This document shows positions 1-7,436 of a stretch of 64,000 nt of DNA, in pieces; the stretch's first letter is position 1; every line of letters starts with the position of its first letter. Position numbers and translations under genes: made by a program. Source of the stretch: Arthrobacter sp. RIT-PI-e (GTDB lineage Bacteria > Actinomycetota > Actinomycetes > Actinomycetales > Micrococcaceae); assembly GCF_001187915.1 (NCBI RefSeq), contig NZ_LGIU01000058.1:1-64000 (forward strand), in the 5' to 3' direction. The notes under the pieces are model-generated. The model saw only the letters and a program-made list of their open reading frames with translations, was not told where the DNA came from and ran no database searches.

Positions 1-138
1 ACACGGCGCCCACCCCCCCGCCGATACTCCGGAGTGAATTTACGTCGTGTCGTGCTCACAGGAACACCTTCCCGCAGAATCCCAAAATCCCGCTACTTCA
101 GGTGTCCACCAACAGAGGTTAACCCCACTAGTGAATCG

Positions 139-687
139 CTAGTGCGTGGTTCTGTCGCTGTGTGTGCAATGTCGGGTGATCTTCGCGCGCACGATGCGTT
201 GGATCATGACCGGATACCCGTGCAGTAACAGTCCGAGAACCAGTACCTGTACGGCTCCCAGCGGATGATGTGTGACCGCAGCGGTGATCGCCAGGGTCAC
301 GGTCGCGGCGGCACCGAGCAGATGCGCGGTCTCGGATTGTTCGGTTCCCCGCAGGAAACGGGCCAACCCCGACCCGCCATCCTCAGATCGACGCATCTGC
401 TTGATCACCCGGTTCCAACCCACGATATCCAGGACGCGGCGGACGACCTCGGCGCCCAGCAGCATGTAGATCCGTGGTTCGAGGTTGTTCACCTGGTAAC
501 GAGATCGACCGATATCGACCATGACGGGCCCCGCCAGAAGCGCCATGAGCAGGAAACCACACTTCACGACGACGGCGTAGATGATGTGGTCAGGACCGAT
601 GGCGAACCAGCCGGTGATCGCAAGAATGCCCCCGACACCCAAACCCGCCACGACCGATCCGAAGTATCGACCGGAATCTGTCCTCAT
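139..687 (-). CDS. CrtO-like (glycosyl-diaponeurosporenoate acyltransferase family) membrane protein
   Basis: This is a 182-residue membrane protein with about four hydrophobic segments: two near the N-terminus (residues 8-50) and two near the C-terminus (130-165). The central block RIYMLLGAEVVRRVLD and the C-terminal HGYPVMIQRIVRAKI resemble the small integral-membrane acyltransferase family named after staphylococcal CrtO, whose members carry a YPVMLQRYNR-like motif. The frame stays open upstream to 849, but the upstream residues are polar and unlike the family, so I start at the ATG of MRTDSG. No strong Shine-Dalgarno is seen there. No carotenoid genes lie nearby, so acylation of a carotenoid glycoside is only a family-level guess. 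A lipoprotein gene lies upstream on the same strand. Confidence 0.6.
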   Translation of the reverse strand: MRTDSGRYFGSVVAGLGVGGILAITGWFAIGPDHIIYAVVVKCGFLLMALLAGPVMVDIGRSRYQVNNLEPRIYMLLGAEVVRRVLDIVGWNRVIKQMRRSEDGGSGLARFLRGTEQSETAHLLGAAATVTLAITAAVTHHPLGAVQVLVLGLLLHGYPVMIQRIVRAKITRHCTHSDRTTH

Positions 688-817
688 GAGGAAGAGTCTT
701 TCAACCAACCCTCCGTCCGCCAACCACGCCGACCGTCCCGCAAAGGGATCCTCCGTAGAACACCCGGGAACGGCTTGTACTTTCGTTTCCTTCCGCCTGT
801 GAGTAGCGCGGTGACGT

Positions 818-1174
818 TCAGTCCGACAAGATGCAGTGGGTCCCGTCAACGATCAGCTTCATAGTCGGGTGCTCTGATGTCAGGGTGGACTGGACCACAC
901 ACAGCGGGTCCGCGTTGATCGATATCGACCCGAGAGGAACACCTTCATAGAACATAGACCGGCCGGTAATCATCCTGTCCGAGGCTATGAGCTCGCCCTC
1001 GGGCCCAAGAACACGGACATCAAACAAGGTTCCCTGCGTATCGGGGGTCATAGACCTGACCTCGATCGCAACACTGCCCGTGTCGGCTGAGCAACCGCTC
1101 ATGAACCCCACAGCCAGCAACACACCCGTGCCACGAACCAAGCGCAGAGTACTCATCCCCCAACTGTTCAGCAC
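818..1174 (-). CDS. small secreted lipoprotein, paralogue of the one at 6520-6891
   Basis: The 118-residue product starts with a lipoprotein signal peptide: an N-terminal arginine, a hydrophobic core, then the lipobox GFMSGC with the lipid-attachment cysteine near residue 28. The mature part is about 90 residues and has two cysteines (PLC and THC) near the C-terminus that could form a disulfide. It aligns without gaps over 86 positions with the lipoprotein at 6520-6891, about 46 identical by eye, from GSVA to the final Asp. I chose the upstream ATG because an AAAGGG-like site precedes it; ATG at 1156 is an alternative. No known domain is recognised. It probably sits on the outer face of the membrane. 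Confidence 0.7.
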   Translation of the reverse strand: MLNSWGMSTLRLVRGTGVLLAVGFMSGCSADTGSVAIEVRSMTPDTQGTLFDVRVLGPEGELIASDRMITGRSMFYEGVPLGSISINADPLCVVQSTLTSEHPTMKLIVDGTHCILSD

Positions 1175-1251
1175 CCATCACCCTTTGACTAGAGCTCGTG
1201 AACGGATCCTTATACGAGGTGGTGCATCGGGGCCGAGAGTTAGGGTGATGC

Positions 1252-1728
1252 ATGACAACCATTGTTCGCGCACCAGGGAACCTGATCGTTGCGACCATCG
1301 GGGAGGTTGATGTCCGCCTCGCAGGAATCGACGTCACGAAAGCTCCCCAGCACGTAGATGTTCCATCCGCTACCCCCTGCGTAGTGGTCTACCTCAGCGC
1401 AGCGCGAGGGTACGAGACAGTAAGCCACGACGCGCAGATTGCTCAGACCCGGACCCTCGAGGACCTTGCCACAGAAGCACTGGAAGCCCAGAAAGACGGG
1501 CCCCCCAAGCTGAGCAACCTCAGCAGGGTAGGCATCACCATCACGGACGACCAGGGCACCCAGTACGAGCCGTCAGGGTTCCGGATGATCGGCGATGGTA
1601 TCGGTTGGGATGACATGCGCGTGTACACGCCAGCACCACCATCACATGCCGCCATGCTGCACCTGGACTTCACAGTCGATGGCGACTCCACCAGCAGAAG
1701 TTGCGACGTAGACCTAACAACCCGCTGA
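1252..1728 (+). CDS. hypothetical protein
   Basis: A 158-residue soluble protein without signal peptide or membrane segment. The start is supported by a TTAGGGTG site just upstream. It begins with a short beta-rich part (TTIVRAPGNLIVATIGEVDV), has an acidic helical centre (TLEDLATEALEAQKD) and ends in another beta-rich part with two aromatic motifs. I recognise no family. It is divergent from the lipoprotein gene at 818-1174, and the 77-bp gap could hold promoters for both. The normal composition and intact frame suggest a real gene. Confidence 0.5.
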   Translation: MTTIVRAPGNLIVATIGEVDVRLAGIDVTKAPQHVDVPSATPCVVVYLSAARGYETVSHDAQIAQTRTLEDLATEALEAQKDGPPKLSNLSRVGITITDDQGTQYEPSGFRMIGDGIGWDDMRVYTPAPPSHAAMLHLDFTVDGDSTSRSCDVDLTTR

Positions 1729-1808
1729 GGGATCCTCTCTGGACAAGCAGTTGCTGCTCGATCAGTTCGATTGGGAACTACTGGCTTGCCACCCCAGACC
1801 TCCAGGTA

Positions 1809-1839
1809 TATCGTTCATCGTTAATAACGCTAAACGATA
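1809..1839. promoter_or_regulatory. 31-bp dyad, candidate operator of the DUF2975/HTH pair
   Basis: The sequence is symmetric about position 1824. Outer arms TATCGTT (1809-1815) and AACGATA (1833-1839) are perfectly complementary, and an inner palindrome CGTTAATAACG (1819-1829) shares the same centre. In all 13 of 15 paired positions match. It ends 11 bp before the ATG of the membrane protein gene, where a bound repressor would block transcription or initiation. The HTH protein encoded at 2504-2743 is the obvious candidate ligand; that link is inferred from position only. Confidence 0.6.
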
Positions 1840-1850
1840 AGGGTGTGGGC

Positions 1851-2501
1851 ATGAGTGCTTCTTCCGGTAAGTCCTTCCAGCCCAGAGGCGAAGGGATCCC
1901 CGTCTCCCGTTCCACCCGCGCGGACCTCGTGGCGACCCTCGGAGTCGCCGTCGTCGCCGCCGCGTACGTCCTTATCGTGCTGGTCTTTCGCCTGATCGAG
2001 ATCTTCGGCGTCAACGGCGTCACGGTGCCGGTGCAGTTCGCGCCAGTAGAGACCCTGGTGCCCGGTCCGGACTCCGGAGCGCCGGTGATGATCGATGAAG
2101 GGCTTGTCGTGGTCACTGATCTCCCGATCGCCACTTTCATCAGCGTGCTCCTGGCCGAGGTGCTCCCTGCCGTCGCGGCGCTGATCGTCATCGGCTGCGC
2201 GGTCGTCATCTTCCGACGGCTCTGGCACGGCAACGCATTCGCCCCAGGAACGACCCGCCTGGTGACCATCAGCTCATTCGCGATCCTCGGAGGCTGGGCC
2301 GCGTCCATCGTCTTCGGAACCATGGCCTCCAACGGCGCTTTGGCTGTCGCGCTAGGCACTGATGCACCCGATGATGGCAGTTGGCAATTCGCCGTGCACA
2401 TCGACTGGCTGCCCTTCCTCGCCGCAATGGCGCTCGGCGGGCTCGCGATCCTCACCCGTACCGGGGAGAGACTGCGCACAGATTCCGAGGGCTTGATCTG
2501 A
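1851..2501 (+). CDS. DUF2975-like four-helix membrane protein
   Basis: A 216-residue membrane protein with four hydrophobic segments at about residues 22-48, 98-125, 138-165 and 183-205 and a polar loop between the first two. The pattern, including IFRRLWHGNAFAPG after helix 2, fits DUF2975 proteins, which are commonly encoded directly upstream of a small YozG-type Cro/CI regulator, as here: the regulator ATG lies 2 bp beyond this stop codon. I start at the ATG at 1851, after a GGGTGTG site; the open frame extends back to 1701 through the dyad and the end of the previous gene, which is unlikely to be coding. The function of the family is not established. Confidence 0.75.
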   Translation: MSASSGKSFQPRGEGIPVSRSTRADLVATLGVAVVAAAYVLIVLVFRLIEIFGVNGVTVPVQFAPVETLVPGPDSGAPVMIDEGLVVVTDLPIATFISVLLAEVLPAVAALIVIGCAVVIFRRLWHGNAFAPGTTRLVTISSFAILGGWAASIVFGTMASNGALAVALGTDAPDDGSWQFAVHIDWLPFLAAMALGGLAILTRTGERLRTDSEGLI

Positions 2502-2503
2502 GC

Positions 2504-2743
2504 ATGCCGGATACCGAACTAACCGGCGTGCACTGTCGCCTCGACAAGCTCCTCACCGAACGGAACATGACCCTCACCCGATTAAGCGAACTGGTCGGCG
2601 TCAGCCTCGTCAACCTCTCCGTCCTCAAGAACGACCGAGCACGAGCGATCCGCTTCTCCACCCTGACCGCCATCTGCCATGCCCTTCACTGCGACATCGG
2701 AGAACTCCTCGTCCTAACCCCACCACCTCGAGCACAACCGTAA
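2504..2743 (+). CDS. YozG-type Cro/CI-family HTH regulator
   Basis: A 79-residue DNA-binding protein that is almost only one helix-turn-helix domain. The helices run from about LDKLLTERNMTLTRLSELVGVS to LSVLKNDRARAIRFSTLTAICHAL, followed by CDIGELLVLTPP, which is the typical C-terminus of COG3655 regulators. It follows the DUF2975-like gene with a 2-bp gap, so the two should be co-transcribed and probably translationally coupled. By analogy with other DUF2975/HTH pairs it may repress its own operon through the dyad at 1809-1839 and respond in some way to the membrane partner; this is inference. Confidence 0.8.
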   Translation: MPDTELTGVHCRLDKLLTERNMTLTRLSELVGVSLVNLSVLKNDRARAIRFSTLTAICHALHCDIGELLVLTPPPRAQP

Positions 2744-2832
2744 ACAGCACGATCACCGCCACACACTCCCGCAGGGGGCCATTCCGATAGCCGGTCCTCC
2801 ACTGCGCGAAGAGTGTTCCCTAGGGTTGTCGG

Positions 2833-3627
2833 ATGACTGGTTTGACGCAGAACGTCGTCTCCGACGGTGGCGTAAGCATTTCCTACACCGTCCTCGACGG
2901 CGCCGCTCCGGCGGTGGTGATCCTTCACGGCCTCGCCGGGAGCAGCCGGGAGTTCCTTCCGACCGCCCACGCTCTGGCAGGACGGAAAGTCGTCCTCGTG
3001 GACCAACGCGGCCACGGATCGAGCACACGAATCCCGGCGGATACCTCACGGAAAGCGTTCGTCGCCGACGTCGTTCGGGTCCTCGAGACCGAGAAGCTCG
3101 TGTCCGTGGACCTCGTAGGTCAGTCGATGGGAGCTCACACCGCGATGCTGGTTGCGGCATCACGCCCTGATCTGGTGCGCCGGCTTGTTCTGCTCGAGTG
3201 CGACGCCGGGAGCGGGACCGTGGAGGAGGCAGAAGCCATGGGTGAGTACTTCCGGTCATGGAAGGTCCCGTATGCGACGCGGGAGATTGCCCGGGCCGCC
3301 CTCGGGGATAGCCCTCTGGCGCAGACATGGGTCGCGGACCTGGAAGGACGCGACGATGGTTTCTGGCCGCGGTTCGATGCTGGCGTGATGGTCCAGACAA
3401 TCACCCATGTTGGAGAACCTCGGTGGGAGGAATGGGAGAGCATCACCACCCCGACCCTGGTGGTCTACGCCGAGCACGGCATGTTCACCCAGGAGCAGAA
3501 GGACCAGTTCACAGAACGCGGCGCGAACGTGACCCGGGTCGATCTCGCCGACGCCTCACACGATGCTCACCTCGACGCCTTCAACCCCTGGATCAGTGCT
3601 CTGACCACCTTCATCGACGCATGCTGA
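2833..3627 (+). CDS. alpha/beta-hydrolase fold protein
   Basis: A 264-residue cytoplasmic hydrolase. The oxyanion strand motif VVILHGLAGSS is at about residues 36-46, DQRGHGSS follows, the nucleophile elbow GQSMGA is at about residues 96-101, the acid is probably in the VVYAEHG strand region and the catalytic His is in ASHDAHLD near the C-terminus. The length and single-domain layout match ordinary esterase/lactonase-type members. The substrate cannot be told from sequence. It converges on a GNAT gene 7 bp downstream and has its own upstream gap of 89 bp, so it is probably monocistronic. Confidence 0.85.
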   Translation: MTGLTQNVVSDGGVSISYTVLDGAAPAVVILHGLAGSSREFLPTAHALAGRKVVLVDQRGHGSSTRIPADTSRKAFVADVVRVLETEKLVSVDLVGQSMGAHTAMLVAASRPDLVRRLVLLECDAGSGTVEEAEAMGEYFRSWKVPYATREIARAALGDSPLAQTWVADLEGRDDGFWPRFDAGVMVQTITHVGEPRWEEWESITTPTLVVYAEHGMFTQEQKDQFTERGANVTRVDLADASHDAHLDAFNPWISALTTFIDAC

Positions 3628-3634
3628 GGATCGC

Positions 3635-4090
3635 TCAGCGTGCAGCAGCGAAGAGGATGAGGTTTGACTGCCCGCCGTCGGCCGTGACGCCATGGATTGT
3701 GCTGAAGGTTCCGAAAACACGAAAGCCAAATGCCTCGTGCAGGCGCATCGAAGGAGTGTTGTGCTCATTAGCGAAGTAGTAGGCACGGTCAGTCCGTGAC
3801 CATATCCACTCCAGGCGCGCTCGGGTCAGTGCTGAGGCAATGCCCTGCCGCCGGCACGAGGGCAGAACCATCACTCCGCCAAGGTAATGACCGGAAGGAG
3901 CATCGTTGTCAGGATGTGCGTGGAAATGGGTCTTTGCAGCACCAACGAGCTGACCTTCTAGATCCGCAACCACGACAAGTCGCTCTGACGTCGTCCTGAG
4001 CGTATCTAGGTCCCAGACGTCACGGCCGCTGGCCCGGCTGATGTCACCCACGCCGTCAACGTCATCGGGCATTGCCTGACGAATGAGCAT
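3635..4090 (-). CDS. GNAT-family N-acetyltransferase
   Basis: The 151-residue protein is one GNAT domain. It opens with LIRQAMPDDVDGVGDI (beta1-alpha1), has the acetyl-CoA pyrophosphate-binding motif RRQGIASALT at about residue 81, and the motif-B segment NTPSMRLHEAFGFR. The acceptor is unknown; the closest style is the broad group acting on small amines or protein N-termini. It converges on the hydrolase at 2833-3627. Confidence 0.85.
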   Translation of the reverse strand: MLIRQAMPDDVDGVGDISRASGRDVWDLDTLRTTSERLVVVADLEGQLVGAAKTHFHAHPDNDAPSGHYLGGVMVLPSCRRQGIASALTRARLEWIWSRTDRAYYFANEHNTPSMRLHEAFGFRVFGTFSTIHGVTADGGQSNLILFAAAR

Positions 4091-4203
4091 TTGTTGATCC
4101 TACTGACTAGTGACAACAGTCCCGCTGCCGTCCGCTCAACGATTGGTGTACGGGACGCTGGTGGCGAGGGTACCGATAGCTCCGGCGTCGTTACGATGAG
4201 CGC

Positions 4204-4557
4204 ATGAGGGAACTATTGCAGATTCGGGAGGTGAAGCAACTTCTTGAGCCAATGTTCGAGTCGATGCTGACCAGCGAAGAACTACGTTCACTCACATTTC
4301 GCATGGTGAAGGTCGTTGACGGTATGCATGGCAGGGGACTTCCCGATAGCGATGTCATCGAACTGAGCCGGGTATGGGTGAGGTGGCAAATCGCCGGCGA
4401 AGATGGGGGGTCCGGCAACCTCATCCTCGAAGGCGGCGCCGATTCCCTGGTGCGTTTCGTACAGAGTGATCTTCAAGATTTCATCGCAGAAAGCAGCTTC
4501 GGATGGGGAGAGCTTCGGGGACCCCTCAATCCTCCTACTCGTGGCATTCGCCCCTAA
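4204..4557 (+). CDS. hypothetical protein
   Basis: A 117-residue soluble, acidic protein with no recognised domain. The N-terminal half looks helical (ELLQIREVKQLLEPMFESML) and the second half mixed. ATG 4204 is not preceded by a good ribosome site. It lies between two GNAT genes without sharing an operon with either for certain: 66 bp separate it from the next, same-strand GNAT gene. A small orphan of this accessory stretch. Confidence 0.45.
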   Translation: MRELLQIREVKQLLEPMFESMLTSEELRSLTFRMVKVVDGMHGRGLPDSDVIELSRVWVRWQIAGEDGGSGNLILEGGADSLVRFVQSDLQDFIAESSFGWGELRGPLNPPTRGIRP

Positions 4558-4623
4558 ACGGGATCGAGAACCGCCCATCACAGTGTGCGGTGATGGCAGA
4601 GAGTTATCTGGTGCAATGGACAG

Positions 4624-5133
4624 ATGATTCGACTCGCCCAGGTAGATGACATCGACTCGTTGCCCGGTATCGAACGTGCCGCTGATGCGGTGTTCCGCAG
4701 CATGAGCATGGACGCTGTCGTCGAGGGCGAGACCATGTCAATCCCTGACCTGTTCCGGTACCAGGACGCAGGACGAGCATGGGTGGACGTCGATGAGCTC
4801 GACAGGCCTGTCGCTTACCTCCTCCTGGACGTCGCCGGTGGTGCCGCGCACATCGAGCAAGTCTCCGTACACCCATCCCATGCAGGTCAAGGAAAGGGCC
4901 GGCGACTCATCGAGAAGGCCGCGGAATGGGCGGCACTTCAGGGGTACCTGGTGCTTACGCTGACCACGTTCGCTGATGTTCCCTGGAACGCGCCCTACTA
5001 CGCCCACCTGGGCTTCGAGATCATCCCACCGGACCAGCTCACCCCTGGCCTGGAAGAGATCCGACACCCTGAAGCCTCGATCGGCTTGGATGCCTGGCCT
5101 CGTGTGGCCATGAAGCGCATTCTCAGCGAGTAG
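4624..5133 (+). CDS. GNAT-family N-acetyltransferase
   Basis: A 169-residue GNAT protein. It starts with IRLAQVDDIDSLPGIERAAD, has the beta4 strand AHIEQVSVHPSHAGQGKGRRLIEKA with the Q/RxxGxG/A acetyl-CoA motif (QGKGRR, about residues 89-94), and the motif-B region APYYAHLGFEIIP. This layout is common in actinobacterial acetyltransferases of unknown substrate. It is not closely similar to the GNAT at 3635-4090. No partner gene suggests a substrate. Confidence 0.85.
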   Translation: MIRLAQVDDIDSLPGIERAADAVFRSMSMDAVVEGETMSIPDLFRYQDAGRAWVDVDELDRPVAYLLLDVAGGAAHIEQVSVHPSHAGQGKGRRLIEKAAEWAALQGYLVLTLTTFADVPWNAPYYAHLGFEIIPPDQLTPGLEEIRHPEASIGLDAWPRVAMKRILSE

Positions 5134-5205
5134 CTCGACCACCCGCAAAGTACTAACGACTCATTAGCGGATCCTGCATCGTGCGACAGATTTAGCGGAT
5201 GACGA

Positions 5206-5601
5206 CTAAGACCAGCCAGGGTTATGCGGCTTCAACGTGCTTGAAGCAACTTCCATAAGGTGAACCAGCTTGGATTTGAGGGTCACGTCGGCACCCATGA
5301 AAAGGTGGTCTGTCATGCGGAATCCAAAGGTATCGAACGCCCGAACATCCACAGTGGATCCCTCGGGTGTGTCCCGGGCCTCTAGTGCAAGAGCAACGGG
5401 GAGGTTCTTGTACCCGTTCCAAGACTCCCCCCACATCCGATACTTGAAGTTGGATCCACTTCGCACTTCTACGATGCCGGATGACGCATCAGTAGTTACC
5501 TTCTCTCCTTCGAAGGCTCCACTCACCGCCGTCAGCACTTCCTCGGACGAAAGCGGCGTATCCCAGTGTGCGCTGATCTGTTGGATCGGTTCGCGCTTCA
5601 T
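5206..5601 (-). CDS. hypothetical protein
   Basis: A 131-residue soluble protein. I use the ATG at 5601 because an AAAGGTG site lies about 8 bases before it and the residues upstream (the frame is open to 5838) look random. It has a helical N-terminal part (SSEEVLTAVSGAFEGE), then a predicted beta meander (GIVEVRSGSNFKYRMWGE) and a helical C-terminus. I recognise no family. By eye the base composition is less GC-rich than the core genes downstream, consistent with an acquired gene. Confidence 0.5.
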   Translation of the reverse strand: MKREPIQQISAHWDTPLSSEEVLTAVSGAFEGEKVTTDASSGIVEVRSGSNFKYRMWGESWNGYKNLPVALALEARDTPEGSTVDVRAFDTFGFRMTDHLFMGADVTLKSKLVHLMEVASSTLKPHNPGWS

Positions 5602-5866
5602 GTAGCTGTCACCTTTGCACGAATGAGAATGAAGAAAACTTCTGTGATTGCAGATTATCTTTGATCCACCGATAAGGTCGTCAACAGTCTCGGTGTCGGA
5701 TTTTTCTAAGCGGTACGAGCCCCAACGATCACTCCCGTAAGCCGATCCGCTTTCAAACACCCAGCTAGCCGACGCTATAGGCGACTCCTCGCCCTGAGGC
5801 GCCGACCAACGTGGAGTCGTCGGCATCAACACTGACAACCAGAACCCACGGTACTAGGCTCCGGAT

Positions 5867-6097
5867 ATGTCAATGCGATCGTTTTTCGGAAAAGACTTCC
5901 CCCGCCTCTGGTACGTGGTGTTCGGAGCCCTCCTAGGAACGAATGCGCTGTTCAACCGCTTCTCAGAACCGATGTGGGTGGCACTCAATGTGCTGCTCAT
6001 CGTCTTCAGTTTCGGTGTCGCCATCGCCAACGCAGTGGGACTCGTCCTACGTCGACGCCGCCGAAAGCACGCGGTCTCTGAAACTCCTGACCAGTAG
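5867..6097 (+). CDS. small two-helix membrane protein
   Basis: A 76-residue protein with two membrane helices, about residues 14-30 and 36-60 (MWVALNVLLIVFSFGVAIAN), and a strongly basic tail, RRRRRKH, that should stay inside the cell. No family is recognised. It is transcribed alone, divergent from the gene at 5206-5601. Confidence 0.5.
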   Translation: MSMRSFFGKDFPRLWYVVFGALLGTNALFNRFSEPMWVALNVLLIVFSFGVAIANAVGLVLRRRRRKHAVSETPDQ

Positions 6098-6245
6098 ATA
6101 TGTCTACACCTAGTGTGCGGGTACCAGCAGCACTATGAGGAACTCAGGACGATAGACGTGTCGGAAAAAGGTTCCCGCAAAAGGATGGACTATCGTGCGT
6201 ACTCGAAGTGATCCAAAGGAGCTTTTCGACCGGTACTGCCTTTAA

Positions 6246-6464
6246 TCATTCCGATTGAAGATGACGCCTTTTGCGCTTCATTAGGTACTCGGTGAGTATC
6301 AAACTGGAAAGCACGATGAAGACCACACCGGGTATGAGTACCGCGGGAGGCGTGAAGTTGTCGGAGGGGTCTCGAGCGACGTTGGCTATGATAACGATGA
6401 TGACGAGGCCTGGAAGTAAGAACGCGGACCGCAGGACATAGTTGGTCCTTCTCGGTTCTGCCAT
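6246..6464 (-). CDS. small two-helix membrane protein
   Basis: A 72-residue protein beginning MAEPRRTNYVL with two membrane helices (about residues 10-28 and 38-58) and a basic tail KRKRRH. The frame is open upstream to 6575, but that part overlaps the lipoprotein gene on the same strand, so ATG 6464 is preferred although its ribosome site is weak. The overall plan resembles the 76-residue protein at 5867-6097, without convincing sequence similarity. It lies 56 bp downstream of the lipoprotein gene and may be co-transcribed. Confidence 0.45.
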   Translation of the reverse strand: MAEPRRTNYVLRSAFLLPGLVIIVIIANVARDPSDNFTPPAVLIPGVVFIVLSSLILTEYLMKRKRRHLQSE

Positions 6465-6519
6465 AAGGTACTCACTCTCTATTAGAGTCTGCATTTTTCG
6501 GCTTCGTCCTACCGGGAGC

Positions 6520-6891
6520 TCACGGGGAAGCCTGCTCAGAGTTGCCGTCGGTAAGGGTGCAGTGCCGACCGTCAACGATGAGGCCCATCGTCGGGTGGTC
6601 CGCAGTCAGTTCCGCTTCGACTATGCATCTGGGTTCCGCACTGACAGATACCCACCCCAACGGGACATCTCCGTAAGACAGGGAGTGGCCCGCCCCCATG
6701 TCCTGCGACAAGATCACTGCGCCGTCCGGGCCGACAACTCGAATCTCATACTCTCCACCCGAGGTATCGGGCAGAACCGAACGGATCTCAACAGCGACGC
6801 TTCCCGGCTCCAGTGCTGGTGCGCAGCCGCTCAGGCTGAGTCCGAGAGCACTCGTCAAGCAGAGAGTGCGTAGCCGAGCGGAGCTATTCAC
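6520..6891 (-). CDS. small secreted lipoprotein, paralogue of the one at 818-1174
   Basis: A 123-residue protein with a lipoprotein signal: basic start, hydrophobic core LCLTSALGLSL and lipobox LSGC at about residue 23. The mature part keeps the paralogue's framework: GSVAVEIRS, a V-x-GP-x-G turn, Y-x-x-VPLG, cysteines in EPRC and RHC, and HPTM-x-LIVDG. The start is GTG at 6891; a GGAG lies further upstream than is ideal. The role is unknown, but two copies five kilobases apart in an accessory stretch suggest an expanded orphan family. Confidence 0.65.
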   Translation of the reverse strand: MNSSARLRTLCLTSALGLSLSGCAPALEPGSVAVEIRSVLPDTSGGEYEIRVVGPDGAVILSQDMGAGHSLSYGDVPLGWVSVSAEPRCIVEAELTADHPTMGLIVDGRHCTLTDGNSEQASP

Positions 6892-7237
6892 AACCGCGAT
6901 ATTAATCAGCTCCTGATCGGGTCAGCGTGGTTGCCTTTGGTGTTCCACCCTTGCACTCACGTGAAGGACCACGGAAGCCAGAACGCCGTACCCCTCCAGG
7001 CGTTACCTAATTGATACGCCGTCACGAGGTCCAGAAGCACCATTTGTTGATCAGCATGTCCAGTCCGGAAGACGATCCCCTTACGTGGCGGCGTACCGAT
7101 GCATTAACGCTTATGCTTTCTGGCCGTCTTGGCTTTCATAGGTTCATGGTCGAGTGAAAGGGTGGATGACTGGGAGTCGTTCAAGCACCGAGGTGACCTA
7201 GAAACTTCTGGTGAGCGGGTACGTGGGGAGGAGCAGC
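6892..7237. other. intergenic stretch without a supported gene
   Basis: This 346-bp gap separates the lipoprotein gene from the truncated membrane gene. Only very short open frames without ribosome sites occur (for example 33 codons from 7058). The last bases hold the good GGGAGGAG site of the next gene. No repeat, tRNA or terminator was recognised. Confidence 0.5.
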
Positions 7238-7426
7238 ATGCCGGAAATTAATGCGCTAGAGATGGTGACACTGAGTGCATGGGCTCTAGGTGTCGTTGCA
7301 GCGCTGTGGTACTTCAGGTTGTTGAGGTCGTTGAAGTCGGCGGTAGTACTCGCTGTGGCCGTGCTTCTTCCGGTTATGGGAACCTTGGGACTGCTGAAGG
7401 TTTGGGTCTGCTGCACGAATAGGTGA
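7238..7426 (+). pseudogene. small membrane protein gene, 3' end replaced by IS element
   Basis: ATG 7238 follows a strong GGGAGGAG ribosome site at proper spacing. The 62-residue product has two membrane helices (about residues 9-27 and 33-52). The left inverted repeat of the IS begins at 7404, inside codon 56, so the last seven residues (WVCCTNR) and the stop codon come from the element. The original gene was therefore longer or ended differently; its remainder is not found on the other side of the element. Whether the fusion product is made is unknown. Confidence 0.6.
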
Positions 7427-7428
7427 CA
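7404..7428 (+). repeat. left terminal inverted repeat of the IS
   Basis: The 25 bases from GGGTCTGC to GGTGACA are an exact reverse complement of 8691-8715. The next base outward does not match, which sets the end of the element at 7404. It contains the stop codon of the truncated membrane gene. Confidence 0.85.
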
Positions 7429-7436
7429 GTTTGTAG

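Noticed and set aside
4088-7052. 12-base repeat CATTTGTTGATC near 4089 and again near 7041
   Set aside because: Too short to exceed chance with confidence; only the first lies at a gene start and the flanks do not match.
7058-7159. Possible 33-codon gene upstream of the truncated membrane gene
   Set aside because: No ribosome site and no hydrophobic or conserved pattern.
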